Assembly: GCF_047238105.1 (NCBI RefSeq)
Contig: NZ_JBDFMD010000001.1
Location: forward strand, 7,215,941-7,279,940
DNA: 64,000 bases
Source of the DNA: Paenibacillus_D sp047238105
Lineage (GTDB): Bacteria; Bacillota; Bacilli; Paenibacillales; Paenibacillaceae
Direction: 5' to 3'
In this document: positions 34,153 through 40,572 of the stretch, piece by piece
Layout of the letters: every line of letters begins with the position of its first letter
Position numbering within the stretch: position 1 is the first letter of the stretch
The notes under the pieces: generated by a model
What the model was told of the DNA's origin: nothing
The model's input: only the letters and a program-made list of their open reading frames with translations
Database searches by the model: none
Translations under genes and position numbers: made by a program

Positions 34153-34482
34153 ATGGATGAATTCACAATTAGAAGACTTGAACGCATCTTGGATGGATAT
34201 ATCGCGTTAAAAGTGCCCGGTCCTGTCCGGAACGCCGTCAGATTGCACTATCAATGGGATCATGAAGGACTGACACTGTTCGAGGATCGACCAGATGATG
34301 ATCACCTTTGGGCCTCCGTCCCTATTGTCCGCTTCCGTTTTGTAGACGGGTTCTGGTGTGTACAGGGCAAGAATCAGGAAGGCGGCTGGCACACCGTGCC
34401 ATGGATTAAACCAAACGGGGACTTCGAATGCCAGTTGGAGCAAGTTGAACTGGATCGCGAAGGCTTATTCTGGATCTCCTAG
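34153..34482 (+). CDS. DUF3024-family protein
   Basis: A 109-residue soluble protein with several Trp/Phe-rich segments (VRFRFVDGFWCVQG, GGWHTVPWIKPNGDF). It fits the DUF3024 family as I know it. It starts eight bases after rpsN and should share its Zur control. Function unknown. Confidence 0.75.
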   Translation: MDEFTIRRLERILDGYIALKVPGPVRNAVRLHYQWDHEGLTLFEDRPDDDHLWASVPIVRFRFVDGFWCVQGKNQEGGWHTVPWIKPNGDFECQLEQVELDREGLFWIS

Positions 34483-34502
34483 AGGGTAGGAGGGTGTGTT
34501 AT

Positions 34503-34697
34503 ATGTCGACCTATGATTGTCTGATCGTAGGCGCCGGCCCCGCCGGCATCGGGATGGGCGAGCATGCGGACATCGGCGCTTCCTTTGCGCTGTGGCCGCG
34601 TGAGATGCACATGATCACGCCATCCTTTACCAGTAACGCCTATGGCATGAGAGGACATATCGTTCACTCCCAATCCATTGTTTCTTTCCCTCAAGGG
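34503..34697 (+). pseudogene. truncated FAD/NAD(P)-dependent oxidoreductase
   Basis: The frame starts with a dinucleotide-binding motif (YDCLIVGAGPAGIGMG) after AGGAGG, then jumps directly to IGASFALWPREMHMITPSFTSNAYGM, which in intact relatives lies after a further stretch of the Rossmann domain. The rest of a protein of several hundred residues is missing and unrelated codons follow until the convergent GTPase gene. It is therefore a remnant of a flavoprotein gene once in the Zur-controlled unit. Confidence 0.75.
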
Positions 34698-34709
34698 TGT
34701 TCTAAAAGC

Positions 34710-35747
34710 CTATGTTATTGTATTGGACCAAGCCTGCTTTATCTGATTTTGATCCATGTCTATCCCAATCAGCACCAGATAGGAGGGCCCGGGCTCATCT
34801 GCAGCCTCCCAATACAACCGCTTGCCTGCGAATTGAACGACTTGATACTTAGACCGCTTGTCAGAGACCACGGCATAACCTTTGGCACGGAGCAGCTGAC
34901 CCTTCCATTGATGAATGAATTGCTCGATTTGCTTAGCTGTAACCGGTTGATCCTGGGGCAGGGGAAGGGTCAAGCTTTGGACTCTGCTGAATGAAGCCGC
35001 CGGTTTGGCTTCGCTGTGCTCGTGGTGTCCATGCTTAGGTTCAGATGTCGGCGCAGTGCCTGCTTGCTTGCGCACCACCTTCATGCCTGATCCGCTTTTG
35101 GGGCGCACGAGAGAAGGATGAACCAGCGATTGCAAGTCTGCGAAGAGGGCTTCCATAGGCATTTCGCTTTGCTTGGTAAAATAAAGGACTGCGGCATGGT
35201 TTTGTTTCTTGACCGCTTTTTCGATTTTGAGCAGCTGGGGCGAGGGGACCAGATCCGTTTTATTGATGAGGATCGTGTCAGCAACCTCCATCTGGCGACG
35301 GAGCGTATGCTTGAGTGCCAGGTCGGTATTAAAGAAACTATTGTAATCCAGCACGCCTTCGGAATCCAGCACGGTGATGATTTGTCTCAGCTCGACCCGG
35401 TTCAGCAAGAAGGGCTCCGTCAACGCATCAACCACCTCTTCCGGATTCGCCACACCGGTGAGTTCAATGAACAGGACGTCCGGTTGCTGGTCGATCAGCT
35501 TTCGCAGGGAATTTACGACCTCTGACTTTTTACTGCAGCAAATACAACCATCCAATAATTTCTCCAGCGATCGCTCTGGAATATCATTGCGGATCAAGCC
35601 GCCGTCGACATCGAACTTGCCCAGTTCATTCATGAGCACAGCCGCTTTCAGCTGGCGTTGCTCTGCCTCATGAAGCAGTCTTAAGAGCAGGGTGGTCTTT
35701 CCGCTTCCCAAAAACCCGCTAAGAATAAAAACTGGAATCCGGCTCAT
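34710..35747 (-). CDS. COG0523/CobW-type zinc GTPase
   Basis: A 345-residue metallochaperone-like GTPase. It has the P-loop GFLGSGKTTL (residues 9-18), the metal-binding GCICCS motif, the Walker B region LFIELTGVANP and NKTD, followed by a CobW C-terminal domain. A His-rich linker (HGHHEHSEAK) may bind zinc. The start at 35747 (MSRIPVFIL) follows AAAGGAGTG; an upstream in-frame start adds 19 unrelated residues. A Zur-like box lies about 100 nt upstream, so this is probably a YciC/ZagA-like zinc-starvation protein. Confidence 0.9.
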   Translation of the reverse strand: MSRIPVFILSGFLGSGKTTLLLRLLHEAEQRQLKAAVLMNELGKFDVDGGLIRNDIPERSLEKLLDGCICCSKKSEVVNSLRKLIDQQPDVLFIELTGVANPEEVVDALTEPFLLNRVELRQIITVLDSEGVLDYNSFFNTDLALKHTLRRQMEVADTILINKTDLVPSPQLLKIEKAVKKQNHAAVLYFTKQSEMPMEALFADLQSLVHPSLVRPKSGSGMKVVRKQAGTAPTSEPKHGHHEHSEAKPAASFSRVQSLTLPLPQDQPVTAKQIEQFIHQWKGQLLRAKGYAVVSDKRSKYQVVQFAGKRLYWEAADEPGPSYLVLIGIDMDQNQIKQAWSNTIT

Positions 35748-35850
35748 CGTTATCACTCCTTTAGCTTGGTAACCATCCCACATTGATCGAGGCAGTTTAG
35801 ACAAAAAAATAAGCTTTCAACTTGTTATATGCTGCATACGTCGATTATAA

Positions 35851-35865
35851 TAGTAACAATTACGA
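35851..35865 (-). promoter_or_regulatory. Zur-box-like site upstream of the COG0523 GTPase
   Basis: TAGTAACAATTACGA differs by one base from the box at 33843-33857. AT-rich sequence around it includes TATAAT-like elements. It is placed to control the minus-strand GTPase gene. Confidence 0.7.
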
Positions 35866-36136
35866 ATAAATCTAATTATAGGTCCCGCTTGCTGTGCTGT
35901 CAAAGTACGGCCAGAGACGATGATGCGGAAAGGAGCAGCCTATGGATCCCATAAATCGAATGCCAGACGAAGAACGAATCCTCAGTCTGCATACACAGCA
36001 ACGTTGGAAGCACAGGGAGGCGGAATTGATAACTTGGACAAGTCGACCCAAACCAAGAAAGCGCGCCAAACAAACCGTCATATTTGGCAACAGCCACATT
36101 GATGTTCTACATATGGAGTCCGGCACGCCGCCTTTA

Positions 36137-36155
36137 CATAGGGCAGGGGGGTATG
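36137..36155 (+). promoter_or_regulatory. CsoR-type operator upstream of csoR
   Basis: CATAGGGCAGGGGGGTATG is a pseudo-palindrome of the ATA-GGG/CCC-TAT type bound by CsoR. It is 30 nt before the csoR start and is the weakest of three similar sites in this group. Confidence 0.65.
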
Positions 36156-36184
36156 ATAATGTAGATATAAAGGAGTTGATTCAT

Positions 36185-36514
36185 TTGGAGGATCCGATAC
36201 TTGAGTCTATCTCATGTGACCATATCTCCTCAACAGGGAGGAAGAGTCATCACTCAGAAAAAACAAAGAAAAGCTTAATTCATCGTTTAAATCGAATCGA
36301 AGGTCAAGTACGTGGAGTAAAAGGACTAATCGAGCGAGATACTTACTGTGATGACGTGTTGAATCAAATCGCTTCGATTCAATCCGCTCTTAATGGACTG
36401 GGAAAGCAGCTGCTGGAGCACCACTTAAAAAGCTGTGTCATTGAGCGAATTGAAGAGGGCGATCATGAAGTACTGGATGAGCTTTTGACGACTGTTAATA
36501 AACTAATTAAATAA
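36185..36514 (+). CDS. csoR: copper-sensing repressor CsoR
   Basis: A 109-residue all-helical repressor. The Cu(I) triad is intact: Cys55 (DTYCDDV), His80 and Cys84 (HHLKSC). LIHRLNRIEGQVRGVKGLIE is the family start. The start is TTG at 36185, nine bases after AAAGGAG; upstream in-frame starts add sequence that overlaps the operator. The N-terminal 30 residues with SCDH and SHH are an unusual extension. Confidence 0.93.
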   Translation: MEDPILESISCDHISSTGRKSHHSEKTKKSLIHRLNRIEGQVRGVKGLIERDTYCDDVLNQIASIQSALNGLGKQLLEHHLKSCVIERIEEGDHEVLDELLTTVNKLIK

Positions 36515-36605
36515 AGGAGCAGGGGGATTCTTAGATAAGCGATCCCCTCTTCCTGGTTTGAGAAAGTCCAATGAACCTCCTCTTCTTTATTCATTTTAGT
36601 AGTTG

Positions 36606-36627
36606 ACATAGGGTAAGGGGGTATAGT
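36606..36627 (+). promoter_or_regulatory. CsoR-type operator and promoter upstream of copZ
   Basis: ACATAGGGTAAGGGGGTATAGT overlaps a TTGACA at 36603-36608 and TAGTAT/TATTGT -10 candidates. The site has the same ATAGGG...GGGTAT form as the other two, so CsoR binding would block this promoter. Confidence 0.7.
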
Positions 36628-36664
36628 ATTGTCTAATCATCTAATAAAAATGGAGGCGTTAAAA

Positions 36665-36871
36665 ATGGAACAAGCAACTTTAACTGTACAAGGTATGTCC
36701 TGCGGACATTGCGTCAATTCCATCGAAGGCGAGGTCGGCAAGCTGGACGGGGTGAGTGCGGTCAAAGTGCATCTGCAGGAAGGAAAAGTAGATGTCACCT
36801 TTAATGGCGATCAAGTAAATCTTCAAGCCATAACGGAAGTTATTGAAGAACAAGGCTACGAAGTAGCTTAA
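36665..36871 (+). CDS. copZ: copper chaperone CopZ
   Basis: A 68-residue heavy-metal-associated domain protein with the Cu(I) site GMSCGHCVNSIEG (Cys-x-x-Cys near residues 13-16). It carries Cu(I) to CopA in the cytosol. The start at 36665 follows TGGAGGCG; an in-frame start at 36629 would place that site inside the gene. Confidence 0.95.
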   Translation: MEQATLTVQGMSCGHCVNSIEGEVGKLDGVSAVKVHLQEGKVDVTFNGDQVNLQAITEVIEEQGYEVA

Positions 36872-36883
36872 ACAAACAGAAGA

Positions 36884-36915
36884 GATCGTGTCCTTTGGGG
36901 CACGATCCCCTTTTT
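36884..36915 (+). terminator. Rho-independent terminator after copZ
   Basis: GATCGTG and CACGATC pair around a GGGG-rich loop and are followed by CCCTTTTT. It separates copZ from copA, which has its own CsoR box just downstream. Confidence 0.75.
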
Positions 36916-36922
36916 AAAAAAT

Positions 36923-36943
36923 GCATACCCCGGGTGGGTATGC
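36923..36943 (+). promoter_or_regulatory. CsoR-type operator upstream of copA
   Basis: GCATACCC and GGGTATGC are perfect inverted repeats separated by CGGGT. This is the best of the three CsoR-like sites and lies 17 nt before the copA start. Confidence 0.8.
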
Positions 36944-36959
36944 TGTGAGGTGAAGGACA

Positions 36960-39386
36960 GTGGAATCGAGTAAAGAAGTGAGCTTGGACATCCAAGGCAT
37001 GACTTGTGCCGCATGCGCGAACAAGATCGAAAAAGGCTTGAACAAAATCGAAGGTGTCGTTAGTGCGAACGTCAACTTCGCTATTGAGAGAACGCGGGTT
37101 GTGTATGATCCGGACAAAACCAATGTGAAAGCCGTCGAAGAGAAAATTGAGAAATTAGGTTATCATGTACGACATGATAAACAAACCTTTGATATAACCG
37201 GCATGACCTGCGCTGCCTGTGCAACGAGAATTGAAAAACGATTGAATAAAATCGATGGCGTGTCGCAGGCTGTCGTTAACTTTGCTCTAGAGAATGCCAC
37301 CGTCGATTATGATAAAAATCAAGTGACGGTTAACGATATGGTCGAATCCGTGAAAAAGCTTGGATATACCCTGAAAATTCAAACATCCAAAGAGGAAACG
37401 GCCAACAGTAAAGAAGAAGAAATCCGTCACCAAACGGGAAAATTTCTTTTCTCCGCGATATTGACGTTGCCCTTATTGTGGACAATGGTGACACACTTTG
37501 AATTTACCTCATTTATTTATTCGCCGGATATGTTCATGAATCCATGGGTGCAGCTAGCGTTAGCGACGCCGGTGCAATTCATTGTCGGGGCCCAATTTTA
37601 CAAGGGAGCGTACAAAGCCTTGCGAAATGGCAGTGCCAACATGGATGTTCTGGTTGCCTTGGGTACATCCGTCGCGTTTTTGTACAGTATCTTCCTCGGC
37701 TATGAGTGGCAGGCACAAGGACAGGTCGGTATGCCTGAACTCTACTTTGAAGCCGCAGCTGTGATTATTACGTTGGTCATTCTCGGAAAGCTATTTGAAG
37801 TCCGCGCCAAAGGCAGAACCGGTCAGGCTATCCAGAAGCTGCTAGGCATGCAGGCAAAAACCGCTCGCGTTATACGGGACGGAGAAGAGCACGAAATTGC
37901 GATTGAAGAAGTCATGGTAGGCGATACGATCATGGTGCGTCCAGGCGAGAAAATTCCCGTGGATGGTAAGATCCTGAAGGGACAATCTGCTGTTGATGAA
38001 TCCATGATTACGGGCGAGAGTATCCCCGTCGATAAAAAGCCGGGTGATGTCGCCATCGGCTCGACCATGAACAAAAATGGAATTTTGACGCTACAGGCTA
38101 CTAAGGTTGGGAAAGACACAGCCCTTGCTCAAATTGTTAAAGTCGTCGAGGAAGCGCAGGGCAGTAAAGCAGATATTCAACGTGTCGCAGACCGGGTATC
38201 CGGCATTTTTGTCCCGATTGTCGTGGGAATCGCGATCGCAACGGCCTTTGTCTGGTATTTTATTGTTGAACCTGGCGATGTGCGGTCTGCCCTGGTACCG
38301 GCAATCACAATTTTGGTTATCGCTTGTCCGTGCGCGCTTGGCTTGGCGACCCCCACATCGGTTATGGCCGGATCGGGAAGAGCTGCTGAATTGGGCGTGC
38401 TATTCAAAGGCGGAGAACACTTGGAGAATACTCGAAACATCAACACGATTGTTCTGGATAAGACGGGGACGGTTACCAAAGGAAAACCTGCATTAACCGA
38501 CGTTTTTCCGGAACAGGGTTTCGCTGAAGAAGAAGTGCTTGCCCTGGTCGCCTCCGCTGAAAACAGCTCAGAGCATCCGCTGGCGGAAGCCATCGTCAAC
38601 GGGGCCAAAGCAAGGGGGATCCAAATCACAGAGGCGGATTCTTTTGAAGCCATCCCGGGCTACGGCATTCAAGCGGCTATGGGTGGAAGAAAGGTTTTTG
38701 TGGGCACCCGTAAGTTCATGCAAAAACAAAATATTGATGCCGCTTCCGTAGAAATCACGATGTCACAGCTCGAGTCGGATGGCAAAACCGCCATGCTGAT
38801 CGGTGTGGACGATCAATTGGCTGGTGTGATTGCAGTTGCGGATACGGTGAAAGACACATCGAAAGCAGCCATCGAAAGAATGCATGAGCTTGGTCTGGAA
38901 GTTATCATGCTGACAGGAGATAACCAGCGCACTGCACAAGCGATCGCCAAACAGGTCGGAATCGACCGGGTAATCGCAGAAGTCGTCCCGGAACAAAAAG
39001 CGGATGAAATAAGGAAGCTTCAACAGGAAGGCAAAAAAGTCGCTATGGTCGGAGACGGCGTGAATGACGCGCCTGCGCTGGCAGTCGCCGATATCGGCAT
39101 GGCCATGGGCACCGGGACGGACGTGGCCATTGAAGCAGCCGATGTTACACTGATGCGTGGGGATTTGCACAGCGTGGCCGACAGTGTACAGATCAGTGCC
39201 AAAACGATGCGCAATATCAAACAGAACCTGTTCTTTGCTTTCTTCTATAATACCGCGTCCATTCCCGTTGCCGCGATCGGGTTATTGGCTCCCTGGGTAG
39301 CCGGTGCGGCGATGGCCTTCAGTTCCGTATCGGTTGTACTCAATGCGCTTCGCTTACAGCGGTTGAAACTGAGAGGAGGCCGATGA
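36960..39386 (+). CDS. copA: P1B-type Cu(I)-exporting ATPase CopA
   Basis: An 808-residue membrane ATPase that pumps Cu(I) out of the cell. Two N-terminal metal-binding domains each have GMTCAACA. The membrane CPC motif (IACPCALGLATP, about residue 458), the phosphorylated Asp in DKTGT (about 500), the SEHPLAEAI nucleotide loop and GDGVNDAPALA are intact. Eight membrane spans are expected. Start is GTG at 36960 after GAAGGA. The stop overlaps the next gene's ATG. Confidence 0.96.
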   Translation: MESSKEVSLDIQGMTCAACANKIEKGLNKIEGVVSANVNFAIERTRVVYDPDKTNVKAVEEKIEKLGYHVRHDKQTFDITGMTCAACATRIEKRLNKIDGVSQAVVNFALENATVDYDKNQVTVNDMVESVKKLGYTLKIQTSKEETANSKEEEIRHQTGKFLFSAILTLPLLWTMVTHFEFTSFIYSPDMFMNPWVQLALATPVQFIVGAQFYKGAYKALRNGSANMDVLVALGTSVAFLYSIFLGYEWQAQGQVGMPELYFEAAAVIITLVILGKLFEVRAKGRTGQAIQKLLGMQAKTARVIRDGEEHEIAIEEVMVGDTIMVRPGEKIPVDGKILKGQSAVDESMITGESIPVDKKPGDVAIGSTMNKNGILTLQATKVGKDTALAQIVKVVEEAQGSKADIQRVADRVSGIFVPIVVGIAIATAFVWYFIVEPGDVRSALVPAITILVIACPCALGLATPTSVMAGSGRAAELGVLFKGGEHLENTRNINTIVLDKTGTVTKGKPALTDVFPEQGFAEEEVLALVASAENSSEHPLAEAIVNGAKARGIQITEADSFEAIPGYGIQAAMGGRKVFVGTRKFMQKQNIDAASVEITMSQLESDGKTAMLIGVDDQLAGVIAVADTVKDTSKAAIERMHELGLEVIMLTGDNQRTAQAIAKQVGIDRVIAEVVPEQKADEIRKLQQEGKKVAMVGDGVNDAPALAVADIGMAMGTGTDVAIEAADVTLMRGDLHSVADSVQISAKTMRNIKQNLFFAFFYNTASIPVAAIGLLAPWVAGAAMAFSSVSVVLNALRLQRLKLRGGR

Positions 39387-40228
39387 AGATGTCTATTAAA
39401 AAATGGATTTCCTTTGGCCTGGTCTACGTGGTCATCGTGGTTGCAGGGTACAGTATCGTGACAGGGCTAAATCCACTGGCAAGCGGCGAGCTGGATCACG
39501 ATGGCCATGCCGCTCCAAATCGTCTCGAGGAGGAAGAAGAGAGAGATCATCACGCGCATAACCAACAGGGTCACGGGCATCACCATGGTGAATCCGACGT
39601 GGAGGTTGACGTCACCTATAACGATCAAAAGGTTATCATAAGCGTGACCGATGGCGATGGGGCCGCTCCTGAATTAGCTATTCAACACGAGAAAGAAATG
39701 CATTTGATCGTGGTGTCAAAAGATCTAGAGCATTATCTTCATTTGCATCCAGAGAAGGACCAGGACGGGACTTACACCGTTACACAAAACCTGAGTGAAG
39801 GGACGTACCATGCTTTTGTGGATATTGCGCCGGTAGGGAAAGAATATCAAACGACGCCTAACCCTGTACAAATCGGATCAACGGAGACAAGTACCACAAG
39901 CTTGAACCCCGAGGAGGTTTGGACCAAAGAAGTAGACGGCAAACCCGTTACGCTGGAAGAGGTTGATGCAAAAGCTGGAGCAGATGTTCCTCTGGTGTTT
40001 GAGATGCATGGGAAGCAGCCGGAAACGTATCTGGGCGCTTTGGGTCACGTGGTGATTCTCGATGAGCATGCCGAGCAATTCATCCATGTACATCCTGCCT
40101 CAGAGGACTCCACCACATTCCATGCGCATTTCCCTAAGGCGGGGATGTACAAAGTTTGGGGCGAATTCAAGTTTGATGGTAAGGTGCATGTTTATCCGTT
40201 TATCCTGAAGGTCACTGCACAAGGTTAA
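39383..40228 (+). CDS. membrane-anchored His-rich protein linked to copper export
   Basis: A 281-residue protein with one N-terminal membrane span (residues 7-28) and then an outward domain. A His/Asp/Glu-rich stretch (residues 36-70, with HHAHNQQGHGHHHGE) should bind Cu or other metals. Later Met/His pairs (KEMHLIVVSKDLEHYLHLHPEKD; EQFIHVHPASED) recur in two similar halves, suggesting duplicated beta-sandwich domains of the FixH/YtkA-like kind. It overlaps copA by four bases (ATGA), so it probably receives or buffers exported copper. Confidence 0.75.
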   Translation: MKMSIKKWISFGLVYVVIVVAGYSIVTGLNPLASGELDHDGHAAPNRLEEEEERDHHAHNQQGHGHHHGESDVEVDVTYNDQKVIISVTDGDGAAPELAIQHEKEMHLIVVSKDLEHYLHLHPEKDQDGTYTVTQNLSEGTYHAFVDIAPVGKEYQTTPNPVQIGSTETSTTSLNPEEVWTKEVDGKPVTLEEVDAKAGADVPLVFEMHGKQPETYLGALGHVVILDEHAEQFIHVHPASEDSTTFHAHFPKAGMYKVWGEFKFDGKVHVYPFILKVTAQG

Positions 40229-40277
40229 ACGGCTCCGCCTAAGAGTTTTGCAAAGCAAAACTGGCTTCGAAAGCATG

Positions 40278-40307
40278 AAAATGAGCGCTGCGGCGCTCAT
40301 TTTTTTA
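40278..40307 (+). terminator. Rho-independent terminator after the copper operon
   Basis: ATGAGCGC (40281-40288) and GCGCTCAT (40293-40300) pair around TGCG, followed by seven T. A second hairpin, AGTTTTGC and GCAAAACT, lies just upstream at 40244-40262. Confidence 0.85.
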
Positions 40308-40422
40308 TTCCAACAAGAACAAGCGGCGTTCGTGATTACGACAAAAAAACAAAGTAAATGCCCACACAATATGACATTATTTTCGAAGGGGCCATGATAT
40401 ACTCAAACTGTTTTTGGGAATA

Positions 40423-40438
40423 GCTAAAACGTTTTAGC
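40423..40438 (+). promoter_or_regulatory. LacI-type palindromic operator
   Basis: GCTAAAACGTTTTAGC is a perfect 16-bp palindrome with the central CG typical of LacI-family operators. It follows a TATACT -10-like element (40398-40403) by 20 nt and lies 135 nt before the secreted-protein gene. No LacI gene is near; the regulator would be encoded elsewhere. Confidence 0.6.
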
Positions 40439-40500
40439 CATTCAATATTCCCTTACTACTCATATTATCACACTGGAGGTGAAGGAGTCGTTTTCTTTTT

Positions 40501-40514
40501 TGTAAGCGATAACA
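40501..40514 (+). promoter_or_regulatory. CcpA cre-like site
   Basis: TGTAAGCGATAACA matches the catabolite-responsive element pattern TGnAArCGnwwnCA. It is about 59 nt before the start of the secreted-hydrolase gene, so expression is probably repressed by preferred sugars. Confidence 0.65.
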
Positions 40515-40572
40515 TGTTGTCGAGATGCAAGGAAAAGCAAAGAGAAAAAGAATAAGAGAGGAGTAGTAGGTC

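Noticed and set aside
40244..40262. AGTTTTGC/GCAAAACT hairpin as a separate regulatory RNA
   Set aside because: It is a short inverted repeat between a stop codon and a clear terminator; no promoter or further structure supports a small RNA.
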